A DNA stretch of 64,000 nt, from the NCBI RefSeq assembly GCF_015278255.1, contig NZ_JADIJC010000002.1, forward strand, positions 21,501 through 85,500, written 5' to 3'. The notes under the pieces were generated by a model. It had not been told where the DNA came from and ran no database searches. It worked only from the letters and a program-made list of their open reading frames with translations. A program made the translations under genes and the position numbers. Numbering within the stretch: the first letter of the stretch is position 1; the number at the start of each line of letters is the position of its first letter. Shown here piece after piece: positions 1 through 9,426 of the stretch. Origin of the DNA: Microbacterium hibisci. Its GTDB lineage: Bacteria > Actinomycetota > Actinomycetes > Actinomycetales > Microbacteriaceae.

Positions 1-128
1 CTCGCTCAACGACCGGGAGCACGGTCCTGCCTCGCGCGACGACAGAAGCTCCCGGTCGTTGAGCGGAGGGCGCCCCAGCGCCCGGAGACGAAACGCCCCG
101 GACCTCGAGCAACCCCGGCGCGGGGCCG
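1..128. repeat. Intergenic palindromic repeat beside galK
   Basis: There is no gene here. A perfect 18-bp inverted repeat (arms CGCTCAACGACCGGGAGC at 3-20 and its complement at 48-65, 27-nt loop) is followed by GGAGACGAAACGCCCCGG. The same words build the tandem array at 3662-4386 and recur near 7640-7820 and 63925-64000. It lies directly downstream of the galK stop codon, so the hairpin could act as a transcription terminator for the gal operon; that role is inferred. Confidence 0.75.
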
Positions 129-1315
<1,187 letters not shown>

Positions 1316-1319
<4 letters not shown>

Positions 1320-2512
1320 GGGGTCTCCTCGGGGATGGATGCGACGGCCTCGCGCAGCTTCGCGGCGGCCGCCTCGGGCGGGATGTCGCCGATCCAGGCG
1401 CCCATGGCGGCCTCGGATCCGGCGAGGAACTTGAGCTTGTCGGCCGCGCGGCGGGGCGACGTGAGCTGCAGGTGCAGACGCGCGGAGTCGCGACCGCGGT
1501 GCACCGGCGCCTGGTGCCACGCCGCGATGTACGGCGTCGGCGAGTCGTACAGGGCGTCGACGCCGCGGAGCAGCCGCAGGTAGAGCGGGGCGAGCTCGTC
1601 GCGCTCGGCCTCGGTGGTCTCGGCGAAGTCGGCGACATGACGATGCGGCAGCAGGTGGATCTCGATCGGCCAGCGCGCGGCGAACGGCACGAACGCTGTC
1701 CAGTGCTCGCCCTCGAGGATCACGCGCTCGCCGGCACGCTCGAAGTCGAGGATGCGGTCGAACAGGTCGGATCCCTCACGCTCGATCGACGCGAGCAGGC
1801 TCGTGGTGCGCGGCGTGATGTACGGGTAGGCGTAGATCTGCCCGTGCGGGTGGGGGAGCGTCACGCCGATGGCCTCGCCGCGATTCTCGAACGGGAACAC
1901 CTGCTCGACGCCGGGAAGCGCCGACAGCGCGGCCGTCCGATCGGCCCACGCCTCGATGACGGTACGAGCACGGGTCGGCGTGAGCGACCCGAACGAGCCG
2001 GAGTGCTCGGGGCTGAAGCACACGACCTCGCAGCGGCCGACGCTCGTGCGGGTGCGACCGAGGCCGGGCGCGACGAGGTCGTCGAGGTCGCGCGGGGCGT
2101 CGGCGCCCGCCGGGGCGTCGCCGTGGGCGGCGGTGAGCGCGGGACCGAACGACGGCGACTTGTTCTCGAACACGGCGACGTCGTAGAGCGAGGGGATCTC
2201 GGACGGGTTGGTCGGCGTCTGCGGGGCCAGCGGGTCGAGGTGGGCCGGCGGCAGGAACGCGCGGTTCTGCCGCGCGGCTGCGATCGAGACCCAGTCGCCG
2301 GTCAGCACGTCGCGCCGCATCGTGGCGGTCTCGGGGCGCGCGGCGAGCGCCCGGGCGTCGACGGCGCGGTCCGGGCCGAGGGCCGTGCCGGGGTCGTCGT
2401 AGTAGATGAGCTCGCGACCGTCGGCGAGGAGCGTCGCGCGCTTCACCACGCCGGCGCCGAGGGTCTGGGCGGGGATGTCGCGGGCGGGCGCCGTCGCGCC
2501 GTCCTGAGGCAT
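1316..2512 (-). CDS. galT: Galactose-1-phosphate uridylyltransferase
   Basis: Exchanges UMP between UDP-glucose and galactose 1-phosphate to give UDP-galactose and glucose 1-phosphate, the second Leloir step. The protein is about 398 aa. The catalytic HPHGQ motif, whose second histidine is uridylylated, lies at about residues 221-225, and GalT-type stretches such as FENKSPSFGP and the C-terminal AAWHQAPVHR are present. Two starts are possible: ATG at 2510-2512 or GTG at 2516-2518. Neither has a Shine-Dalgarno sequence. A promoter-like pair on the minus strand (TTGACG at 2554-2549, TACCGT at 2530-2525) would start transcription close to 2518, so the mRNA may be leaderless. A LacI-type operator overlaps the start region. 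galK follows with a 4-bp overlap. Confidence 0.94.
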
Positions 2513-2525
2513 GTTCACGTCAACA
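2512..2525. promoter_or_regulatory. LacI-type operator O1 of the gal locus
   Basis: TGTTCACGTCAACA has TGTT/AACA half-sites around a central CG. It overlaps the galT start codons. Its near twin lies 31 bp away, about three helical turns, so both sites face the same side of the DNA. The likely ligand is the LacI-family protein encoded at 2601; this is inferred from position. Confidence 0.7.
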
Positions 2526-2542
2526 CGGTATCAAGTCCGCTA

Positions 2543-2556
2543 TGTTAGCGTCAACA
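2543..2556. promoter_or_regulatory. LacI-type operator O2 of the gal locus
   Basis: TGTTAGCGTCAACA is the second half of an operator pair in the galT/regulator intergenic region. It overlaps the putative minus-strand -35 hexamer TTGACG (2554-2549) and sits 45 bp upstream of the regulator start, so it could control both galTK and the regulator itself. Confidence 0.7.
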
Positions 2557-2600
2557 TGGATGCCCGGCCGGATTGTCGGCGTCCGTCGAAAGGTGGGGCG

Positions 2601-3596
2601 ATGTCGGCGAGGCGGGTGTCGATGGCCGATGTCGCCGCGCGCGCCGGCGTCTCGGGTCAGACCGTGTCGCGAGTCGTCAACGCCAGTCCGCGCGTGGACC
2701 CCGCAACCCGCTCGCGCGTCGAGGCCGCCATGGCCGCACTCGGCTACCGCCCGCACCGCGCCGCCCGCGCGCTGCGGACCGGCCGCACCCAGACCATCGG
2801 GCTCGTGGTGTCGACGCTCGCGTCGGTGGGCAACTCCCGCATGCTGCAGGCGGTGACGGATGCCGCGGCCGCACGCGGCTACGCGCTCACGGTCGTGACG
2901 CTCGGGGCTGACGGCGAGGTCGCCGCCGCGTTCGAGCGGCTCGCCGAGCAGGGGGTCGACGGCGCGATCGTGCTGAACGAGGCGACCGAGCGCGTGCGCG
3001 AAGCGGACCTGCCCGCCGCGGGGCTGCGCCTGGTCGTCGTCGACTCCCCGCGCGATGCCCGATTCGGTGTCGTCGAGACCGAGCATGCCGCCGGAGCACG
3101 CCTCGCGGTCGAGCACCTGCTCGCGCTCGGACACGCCTCGGTGCATCACCTCGCCGGTCCCGAGGGCTCGTTCGCCGCGGCCGAGCGCGAGCGCGGCTGG
3201 CGTGAGGCGCTCGCCGGGGCGGGCGCGCCCGTTCCCGCTGCGGTGCGCGGGGATTGGACGTCGGCGTCGGGCTTCGCCGCGGCATCCGCTCTCGTCGAAG
3301 CCGGCGCGACCGCCGTCTTCGCCGCGAACGATCAGATGGCGCTCGGGGTGCTCCGGGCGGTCGCCGAAACAGGTCGGTCGGTGCCCGGCGATGTGAGCGT
3401 GGTCGGGTTCGACGACGTCGCGGATGCCGCCGACTACCGTCCGCCGCTCACCACGGTGCACCAGGACTTCGACGCCCTCGGATCCCGCGCCATCGCCGCG
3501 CTCGTCGACGGCATCGAGGCCGACGCGCCCGCCGCGTTCGAGACCGTGCCGACACGCCTCGTCGTGCGCGAGAGCACCGGCCCGCGGCGACGCTGA
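2601..3596 (+). CDS. LacI-family regulator of the gal genes
   Basis: A 331-aa transcription factor with an N-terminal LacI helix-turn-helix (VSMADVAARAGVSGQTVSRVVN, about residues 6-27), the hinge region ending in RTGRTQTIGLV, and a periplasmic-binding-protein-like effector domain with the conserved FAANDQMALGVL and VVGFDDV segments. The ATG at 2601 is preceded by AAAGGTGG with good spacing and starts just before the HTH; the frame upstream is non-homologous. It is divergent from galTK and separated by two operator-like sites, so it probably represses galTK and itself, with galactose or a galactoside as inducer (inferred). The gene ends at the edge of the repeat array. Confidence 0.92.
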   Translation: MSARRVSMADVAARAGVSGQTVSRVVNASPRVDPATRSRVEAAMAALGYRPHRAARALRTGRTQTIGLVVSTLASVGNSRMLQAVTDAAAARGYALTVVTLGADGEVAAAFERLAEQGVDGAIVLNEATERVREADLPAAGLRLVVVDSPRDARFGVVETEHAAGARLAVEHLLALGHASVHHLAGPEGSFAAAERERGWREALAGAGAPVPAAVRGDWTSASGFAAASALVEAGATAVFAANDQMALGVLRAVAETGRSVPGDVSVVGFDDVADAADYRPPLTTVHQDFDALGSRAIAALVDGIEADAPAAFETVPTRLVVRESTGPRRR

Positions 3597-3661
3597 CCCC
3601 CCCGGTCCGGACGCTCAGGCTTCTCGGCTGCGGGCGCTGGACCGTGGGAATCGGCCACCCC

Positions 3662-4386
3662 ACCGGCCGCTGATCGAGCGAGGAACGAGCGAGACGAAAC
3701 GCCCCCACCCGGCGCAGACCGGTGGGTTGAGGGCGTTTCGTCTGCGGGCGCTGGGGCGGCGAACCAGGTCACCCCACCGGCCGTTGAGCGAGCGAGGAAC
3801 GAGCGAGACGAAACGCCCCGCACCCGGCGCAGATCGCAGGTTCGAGGCGTTTCGTCTGCGGGCACTGGGGCGCCCTCCGCTCAACGACCGGGAACCGGGT
3901 CATTCCACCGGCCGTTGAGCGAGCGAGGAACGAGCGAGACGAAACGCCCCGGACCCGGCGCAGATCACCAGGTTCGAGGCGTTTCGTCTGCGGGCGCTGG
4001 GGCGCCCTCCGCTCAACGACCGGGAACCGGGTCATGCCACCGGTCGTCGAGCGAGCGAGACGAAACGCCCGCACCCGGCGCAGACCGCCGGGTGCGAGGC
4101 GTTTCGCCGAGGGCGTCGGACCGGGAAATCCGGCCATCCCACCGGCCGTTGAGCGAGCGAGGAACGAGCGAGACGAAACGCCCCGCACCCGGCGCAGGCC
4201 GGCGGGTTCGAGGCGTTTCGTCTGCGGGCACTGGGGCGCCCTCCGCTCAACGACCGGGAACCAGGTCATTCCACCGGCCGTTGAGCGAGCGAGGAACGAG
4301 CGAGACGAAACGCCCCGCACCCGGCGCAGATCGCAGGTTCGAGGCGTTTCGTCTGCGGGCGCTCGGGCGCCCGCCGCTCAACGAGC
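3662..4386. repeat. Tandem array of about six ~132-bp nested palindromic units
   Basis: The gap of about 780 bases between two convergent genes is filled by units starting ACCGG at about 3662, 3776, 3907, 4039, 4141 and 4273, so periods are 114, 131, 132, 102 and 132 bp. Each full unit is nested: an outer inverted repeat CGTTGAGCG...CGCTCAACG and an inner 12-bp inverted repeat AGACGAAACGCC...GGCGTTTCGTCT around a core GCACCCGGCGCAGATC. In unit two the arms are at 3782-3790/3878-3886 and 3806-3817/3846-3857. The last outer arm supplies the galE stop codon. No protein-coding signal was seen; open frames through it are repetitive. Stacked terminators or a non-autonomous mobile repeat are possible explanations. 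Confidence 0.88.
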
Positions 4387-5364
4387 GGGGGTCGCGGCCT
4401 GGCGGGCCTCCCAGCCGGAGCGGACCATCTCGTCCACGGTGTAGCGGTTCTTCCAGTCGAGGTCGCGGGCGGCGAGCTCGCCGGTCGCGACGATGCGGTC
4501 GGGATCGCCGGCGCGGCGCGGCGCGATCTCGGGCGTGAAGTCGATGCCCGTGACGCGGGCCATCGCGTCCATGATCTCGCGCACGCTCAGGCCGTTCTGC
4601 GAGCCCAGGTTGTAGGCGGGCTCGATCGGCTCGCCCGCGAGCAGACGCTGGGCGGCGGCGACGTGAGCCGCGGCGATGTCGGCGACGTGCACGTAGTCGC
4701 GGACGTTCGTGCCGTCAGGGGTGTCGTAGTCGTCGCCGTTGATCCGCGGTGTCTTGCCTGCCAGGAGTGCCTCGAACACGAGGGGGAACAGGTTGTGCGG
4801 GCTGCTGTCGTAGACCGACGGGTCCCCCGAACCGACGACGTTGAAGTAGCGCAGCGCCGTGTGGCGGAGCGGACGCTCCGACTCGGCGGTCGCGACGGCC
4901 TGATCGCGGATCAGCCATTCGCCGATGAGCTTGGACTCGCCGTAGGGCGAGGCCGGGCGCTTCGGCAGATCCTCGGTCACCAGCGGCACGTCGGGCGTGC
5001 CGTAGACGGCGGCCGACGACGAGAACACCAGGTTCGCGACGCCCGCGGCGTCCATCGCGGCGAGGAGGGCGCGCGTGCCCTCGACGTTCTGCGCGTAGGT
5101 GTGCAGCGGGCGCTGCACCGAGACGCCGGCGTACTTGAAGCCGGCGAGGTGGATGACGCCGACCACCTCGTGCTCGCGGAGGGTCCGCTCGACGAGGTCG
5201 GCGTCGAGGATCGAACCCTGGACGAACGGCACGCCCTCGGGGACGAAGCTCGCGTGCCCGCTCGAGAGGTCGTCGATCACGACGGGCGCCAGGCCCGCCT
5301 CGGCGAGTGCGCGGACGATGTGGGCGCCGATGTAGCCGGCGCCTCCGGTCACGAGCCAGGACAT
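4378..5364 (-). CDS. galE: UDP-glucose 4-epimerase
   Basis: Interconverts UDP-galactose and UDP-glucose with tightly bound NAD, closing the Leloir pathway begun by galT and galK. The protein is 328 aa, typical for GalE. It begins with the Rossmann motif GGAGYIGAH (residues 7-15) and has the catalytic YxxxK as SPYGESK, with Tyr at about residue 141. The conserved LRYFNVVGS and NLGSQNG stretches are present. The ATG at 5362-5364 sits directly before the Rossmann strand; the frame upstream is not homologous. The last codons (TPAR and the TGA stop) lie inside the GCTCGTTGAGCG arm of the repeat array, so the C-terminal end is repeat-derived. It may be expressed independently of galTK. Confidence 0.95.
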   Translation of the reverse strand: MSWLVTGGAGYIGAHIVRALAEAGLAPVVIDDLSSGHASFVPEGVPFVQGSILDADLVERTLREHEVVGVIHLAGFKYAGVSVQRPLHTYAQNVEGTRALLAAMDAAGVANLVFSSSAAVYGTPDVPLVTEDLPKRPASPYGESKLIGEWLIRDQAVATAESERPLRHTALRYFNVVGSGDPSVYDSSPHNLFPLVFEALLAGKTPRINGDDYDTPDGTNVRDYVHVADIAAAHVAAAQRLLAGEPIEPAYNLGSQNGLSVREIMDAMARVTGIDFTPEIAPRRAGDPDRIVATGELAARDLDWKNRYTVDEMVRSGWEARQAATPAR

Positions 5365-5467
5365 GTCACTCCGTCGGTCGGGGGCGAGGGGGTGGTCGCC
5401 GAGCGGCGCCGCGATCCATTCTGCCTCGTCGCGGGGATCCGCCCCGCCCCGACGTCGCCTCAGCCGC

Positions 5468-5553
5468 GTGCACAGAATCGGAGGTTCTGGCGGACACGCC
5501 GCGCGGCGGCATCCGTTATCGGCGTGTCGTGCAAAACCTCCGACGTTGTGCAC
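5468..5553. repeat. Nested 86-bp intergenic palindrome
   Basis: Between galE and the ThuA-like gene lie three nested arm pairs: GTGCAC (5468 and 5548), TCGGAGGTT/AACCTCCGA (near 5478 and 5535) and ACACGCC/GGCGTGT (near 5494 and 5521), with GGCGGCATCCG in the loop. The whole would fold as one long interrupted hairpin. It belongs to a different word family from the 3662 array. A terminator role for the ThuA-like gene upstream of it is possible. Confidence 0.65.
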
Positions 5554-5574
5554 GCCGCTGCGCGGACCCGACTG

Positions 5575-6285
5575 TCAGACGCGCGCTGCCCAGCGCGCCG
5601 CGCGCTGCAGCAGAGCCACGTGCGCGGGTGTGTCGTAGGCGCGCTCGTCGTGGCCGAGCGACGAGACGACTGCGCGTGTCGGCTCCTCGGTGATCCACAC
5701 GGCGGGGTGCTCGTCGCCCTCGACATCGTGCACGGCGAGCACCCGCACGGCGTCATCGACCACGAGGTCGCTGTAGCGCTCGTCGAAGACGTCGAGATGC
5801 GGCATCCGCTCGCTCACAGGGTGCTCCGCGTCGACGACCCGCACCCGCGCGTCGCCGATGGGCGGGTGCCACGAGACGCCCGGCGCCCACTCGCCGCCGA
5901 TCGCCTCGCGCCACGCGGGGTAGTCGCGCAGGCTCGACAGGGCCGCGTGCACGGCGACGAGCCCGATGCCCCGGTCGATGGCCGCGCGCAGCCCGGCGTC
6001 GGCGGACGGGTCGGCGCGATGCTCGAGCTCGACACCGCCCTCGCGCCAGGGGTCGCCGGCGTTGACGACCAGCAGGTGGACGCCGTCGAGGCCGGCGAGG
6101 GCGTGGTCCACGGCGTCATCGACCGTGACGTCCCACCCGTCGGCCCGGAGTGCGGCGGCGATGCGCGCCGATGTCGCGGGATACGGATGCCACGGGTCGG
6201 CGTACCGGCCCGTGCCCGTGGCGATGACGGCGCGAGGCCGCAGGGGTGCGTTCTCGGCGGCGGGCTCGGTTTCCGGTCGGTCCAT
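5575..6285 (-). CDS. ThuA-like domain protein
   Basis: A 236-aa cytoplasmic protein of the ThuA family (trehalose utilisation ThuA, a class I glutamine amidotransferase-like fold). Typical segments are the N-terminal RAVIATGTGRYADPWHPY, LLVVNAGDPW, IGLVAVHAAL and a C-terminal VVSSLGHDERAYDTPAH. In rhizobia ThuA works with ThuB in oxidation of disaccharides to 3-keto sugars, and ThuA-like proteins often sit beside Gfo/Idh/MocA enzymes; the exact reaction is unknown here. The start is ATG at 6285 (or 6294, adding MVS). A LacI-type operator lies immediately upstream at 6303, and the glycerate kinase gene is divergent. It is not in an operon with other genes in view. Confidence 0.8.
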   Translation of the reverse strand: MDRPETEPAAENAPLRPRAVIATGTGRYADPWHPYPATSARIAAALRADGWDVTVDDAVDHALAGLDGVHLLVVNAGDPWREGGVELEHRADPSADAGLRAAIDRGIGLVAVHAALSSLRDYPAWREAIGGEWAPGVSWHPPIGDARVRVVDAEHPVSERMPHLDVFDERYSDLVVDDAVRVLAVHDVEGDEHPAVWITEEPTRAVVSSLGHDERAYDTPAHVALLQRAARWAARV

Positions 6286-6302
6286 GGATACCATGATGTG
6301 CA

Positions 6303-6317
6303 GGATAACGCTTTCCC
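6303..6317. promoter_or_regulatory. LacI-type operator between thuA-like gene and glycerate kinase
   Basis: GGATAACGCTTTCCC matches the GGAAANCGNTTNCC pattern seen repeatedly in this window. It lies 18 bp upstream of the ThuA-like start and 77 bp upstream of the divergent glycerate kinase start, so it may control one or both. The binding protein is not known. Confidence 0.6.
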
Positions 6318-6393
6318 GCACGAATGTCGCCGGAACGGGCATCGGAGCGCAGGCGCTGACGTCCGATCGTGCACGCCCGAGGAGAATGACGCC

Positions 6394-7521
6394 ATGGCAC
6401 ACACCGTCGTGATCGCCCCCGATTCGTTCAAGGGCACGATCGGCGCCGCGTCGGCCGCCGACGCACTCGCCGCGGGCTGGATCCGCGAGCGCCCCGACGA
6501 TCGCGTCCGCCTCATGCCCATGGCCGACGGCGGCGAAGGCACGGTCGACGCGTTCGCCGCCGCGGTGCCGGGAGCGCGCCGCATGCCGGTCACCGTGACG
6601 GGACCGGAGGGGACGCCGGTCGCGGCATCCTGGGTCCTGCTGCCGCCGACGCCCGACGCGGCGGACGGCACCGCCGTCGTCGAGCTCGCAAGCACCAGCG
6701 GCATCGAGCTGCTCGGGACGCCGCCGCGCCTGCGGCCCTTCGACGCGCACACCCGCGGCTTCGGCGAGGCCATCGCCGCGGCCCTCGACCACGGCGTATC
6801 GCGGCTCGTGCTCGGCATCGGGTCGAGCTCGTCGACCGACGGCGGCGCCGGCATGCTCACCGCGCTGGGCGCACGATTCACGGATGCCGCCGGCCGGCCT
6901 ATCGCCGACGGTGCGCGCGGGCTCGGGGCCGTGGCCGCAGCCGACCTGTCGGGGCTCGTGCCGCTGCCGCCCGGCGGCGTCACCGTGCTGAGCGACGTGA
7001 CCAATCCGCTGCTCGGAGCCCGCGGGGCGGCGGCCGTCTTCGGCCCTCAGAAGGGGGCGGGCGTCGACGACGTGCCGGTGCTCGACGCCGCGCTCGCGCG
7101 GCTGGCCGCGTTGCTGGAGGCCGACACGGATGCCGCGGGCGCGGGCGCTGCGGGCGGCACGGGCTTCGGCCTGCTGGCGTGGGGCGCTCGCCTCGTGCCC
7201 GGCTCGGCCGCGGTGGCGGAGCTCGTGGGACTCGATGCCGCCGTGGCCGCGGCATCCGTCGTCCTCACCGGCGAGGGGTCGTACGACGGGCAGTCCGCCG
7301 CCGGCAAGGTTCCGGCACACGTCGGCGCGGTGGCCGCGGCCGCCGGCGTGCCCGTGGCGCTCGTCGCGGGCCGCATCGCCGCGGACGCCGACGTCTCGGG
7401 CTTCGTCGCGACGGCCTCGCTCACCGACCTCGCGGGGTCGGGCGCGGCCGCGATGGCCGAGACCGCGCGCTGGCTCGTCGAGGCCGGCGCGCAGCTCGCG
7501 CGGGAGTTCGGCACCCGCTGA
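6394..7521 (+). CDS. Glycerate kinase
   Basis: Phosphorylates D-glycerate with ATP, feeding it into lower glycolysis. The 375-aa length and motifs fit the GarK/GlxK family (glycerate kinase type 2): DSFKGT at residues 9-14, MADGGEGTVDAF near 48-59, GIGSSSSTDGGAGMLTALG in the middle, LSDVTNPLLG, and the C-terminal TGEGSYDGQSAAGKVP. The ATG at 6394 has GAGGAGAA upstream with about 8-nt spacing; the much longer open frame upstream is antisense to galE and the ThuA-like gene and is rejected. It is a single gene followed by repeats. Glycerate could come from sugar-acid breakdown, but no partner gene for that is visible nearby. Confidence 0.93.
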   Translation: MAHTVVIAPDSFKGTIGAASAADALAAGWIRERPDDRVRLMPMADGGEGTVDAFAAAVPGARRMPVTVTGPEGTPVAASWVLLPPTPDAADGTAVVELASTSGIELLGTPPRLRPFDAHTRGFGEAIAAALDHGVSRLVLGIGSSSSTDGGAGMLTALGARFTDAAGRPIADGARGLGAVAAADLSGLVPLPPGGVTVLSDVTNPLLGARGAAAVFGPQKGAGVDDVPVLDAALARLAALLEADTDAAGAGAAGGTGFGLLAWGARLVPGSAAVAELVGLDAAVAAASVVLTGEGSYDGQSAAGKVPAHVGAVAAAAGVPVALVAGRIAADADVSGFVATASLTDLAGSGAAAMAETARWLVEAGAQLAREFGTR

Positions 7522-7544
7522 CGCCGGCGCGCCGCGCCCGGCGC

Positions 7545-7905
7545 AGGCGGGATTCGCCGAAGCAGGGCGTCTCCGCCGAAACCCAGGGCGACGTCATGGG
7601 TCTCGGCGGAACCAGCTTGACTCGGCCCGGGGCGCGCCGGCTCGAGGCGTTTCGTCTGCGGGCGCCAGAGCGCCCTCCGCTCAACGACCGGGAGCGGTGA
7701 CCGGGTTCGCCGAAACAGCTTGTCTCGGCGGAACCAGCTCGTCTCGGTGAGGGGCCGCGCCGGCTCGAGGCGTTTCGTCTGCGGGCGCCAGAGCGCCCTC
7801 CGTTCAACGACCGGGAGCGGTGGCCGGGTTCGCCGAAACAGGACGTTTCCGCCGAAACCCAGGGCGACGTCCTGGGTCTCGGCGGAACCAGCTTGTCTCG
7901 GCGAA
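7545..7905. repeat. Mixed palindromic repeats between convergent genes
   Basis: About 400 bases without a gene. Two word families alternate. The first (CTCGAGGCGTTTCGTCTGCG...CGCTCAACGACCGGGAGCGG) occurs at about 7641-7697 and 7761-7822 and matches half of the 3662 array unit. The second runs TTCGCCGAA...CCGCCGAAACCCAGGGCGACGTC, then GGGTCTCGGCGGAACCAGCTTG; it occurs at about 7552-7625 and 7829-7903, with a partial copy at 7705-7748. The second family is itself palindromic (TTCGCCGAA/TCGGCGAA; CCAGGGCGACGTCCTGGG). The array ends directly at the aldehyde dehydrogenase stop region. Confidence 0.8.
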
Positions 7906-7926
7906 GGGGGCGATCGCGCCGGGGCG

Positions 7927-9393
7927 TCAGCGCCCGGTGTGGAGCACCCCGTTGCGGCGGTGCGGCAGGCGCGCGAGCGCGTCGTCGCGGAGCACCTCGG
8001 GCAGGAGTGCTTCGGGGGCGTCCTGGAAGACCACGGGCCGCAGGAAGCGGCGGATCGCGGTCGCGCCGACCGAGGTGTGCAGCGAGGTGGTCGCGGGCCA
8101 GGGTCCGCCGTGCTGCTGCGACCACGTGACGGCGACGCCGGTCGGCCACCCGGCGAAGAGCACGCGGCCGGCCTTGCGGGTCAGCACCTCGAGCACCGCG
8201 GCGACGTCGTCGGAGGCCTCGGAGTGCAGCGTCGCCGTGAGCGAGCCGGGGACCGCTTCGAGTGCGGCGTGCAGCTCCTCGGCCGACGAGTAACGGACCA
8301 GCAGCGTCACCGGTCCGAAGCACTCCTCGAGAAGGGTCTCGGGGCGCGCGGCGACGGCTGCGCCATCCGTCGACAGCACGATCGGCTGCGCCGACCCCTG
8401 CTCGGCCGGAAGACCCTGGGCGACCACGCCGACCGAGGGATCGGCCTCGAGGTGCTCGATGCCCGCCGGGAACGCCTCGGTGATGCGGTCGGTGAGGAGC
8501 GGTCCACCGGAAGCACCGGCGGCGAAGCCCGCGACGAGATCCTCGAAGCCCGCGCCCGCGGGCACGAACACGACACCGGGCTTGGTGCAGAACTGGCCGA
8601 CGCCGAGCGTGAACGATCCGACGAGGCCCTGCGCGAGCGACTCGCCGCGGGCGGCGACCGCGGCATCGGTGATCACCACCGGGTTCACCGAGCCCAGTTC
8701 GCCGTAGAAGGGGATGGGGTCGGGGCGGCCCGACGCGAGGTCGAACAGGGCGCGTCCGCCGCCGAGCGATCCGGTGAAGCCGGCCGCCTGGATGACGGGA
8801 TGCTGCACGAGCGCGTTGCCCGCCTCGCGGCCCTCAACGAGCGCGAGCGACCCCTCGGGGGCGCCCGCCTCGACGAGCGCGGAGGCCACGATCGCGGCGG
8901 TGCGCTCCGACAGGCGGGGGTGACCCGAGTGCGCCTTCACGATGACCGGGTTGCCGGCGGCGAGGGCCGACGCGGTGTCGCCGCCCGCGACGGAGAACGC
9001 GAACGGGAAGTTCGAGGCCGAGAAGACGGCGACCGGACCGACGCCGACGAGCATGCGACGCAGGTCAGGGCGCGGGGGCGCGGCCGACGGATCGGCGTCG
9101 TCGACCGTGAGCTCGAGATACGAGCCCTCCTCGACGACCGCGGCGAAGAGCCGCAGCTGCCCGGTGGTCCGGCCGACCTCGCCGCGCAGGCGCGTCTCGC
9201 CGAGGCGGGTCTCCTCGTCGGCGATCGTGACGAGCTCGTCGACGTGGGCGTCGAGCGCGTCGGCGGCCGCGCGCAGCCACGAGGCGCGGGTCGCGGCATC
9301 AGCTGCCCGCCAGATCGGTGCGGCGGCAGCGGCGGCCGCGGCGAGGGCGTCGAGCTCGACGCCGGTCGTGGTGGTCGTGGTGGCGGTGGTCAT
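7927..9393 (-). CDS. 2-oxoglutarate semialdehyde (2,5-dioxovalerate) dehydrogenase
   Basis: A 488-aa NAD(P)-dependent aldehyde dehydrogenase, predicted to oxidise 2-oxoglutarate semialdehyde to 2-oxoglutarate, the last step of the oxidative uronate/glucarate route. Seen in the sequence: the catalytic Cys at about residue 269 in GQFCTKPGV, the cofactor-fold stretch FSASNFPFAFSVAGGDTASALAAGNPVIVKAH, GFTGSLGGG and FYGELGSVNPV. These shapes match the AldH/KGSADH-type subgroup rather than general ALDHs. AAAGGATC precedes the ATG. It is the last gene of the minus-strand operon starting at 13987, separated from the enolase-superfamily gene by 154 bases holding a duplicated palindrome. Substrate is assigned from context with the DapA-fold dehydratase at 10699. 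Confidence 0.88.
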   Translation of the reverse strand: MTTATTTTTTGVELDALAAAAAAAAPIWRAADAATRASWLRAAADALDAHVDELVTIADEETRLGETRLRGEVGRTTGQLRLFAAVVEEGSYLELTVDDADPSAAPPRPDLRRMLVGVGPVAVFSASNFPFAFSVAGGDTASALAAGNPVIVKAHSGHPRLSERTAAIVASALVEAGAPEGSLALVEGREAGNALVQHPVIQAAGFTGSLGGGRALFDLASGRPDPIPFYGELGSVNPVVITDAAVAARGESLAQGLVGSFTLGVGQFCTKPGVVFVPAGAGFEDLVAGFAAGASGGPLLTDRITEAFPAGIEHLEADPSVGVVAQGLPAEQGSAQPIVLSTDGAAVAARPETLLEECFGPVTLLVRYSSAEELHAALEAVPGSLTATLHSEASDDVAAVLEVLTRKAGRVLFAGWPTGVAVTWSQQHGGPWPATTSLHTSVGATAIRRFLRPVVFQDAPEALLPEVLRDDALARLPHRRNGVLHTGR

Positions 9394-9426
9394 CGGAGAT
9401 CCTTTCGTCGCGGCATCCGCTCGGCT

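Noticed and set aside
3662..4386. Array considered as CRISPR
   Set aside because: Units are about 132 bp, conserved throughout without variable spacers, and no cas genes are present.
3434..4538. Several open frames through the repeat array (e.g. repeated ERGTSETKRP-like peptides)
   Set aside because: The peptides only reflect the tandem DNA repeats in different frames; no ribosome-binding site or homology.
4663..6393. Upstream extension of the glycerate kinase frame to 952 aa
   Set aside because: It runs antisense through galE and the ThuA-like gene, and the kinase family starts at the ATG at 6394 with its own ribosome-binding site.
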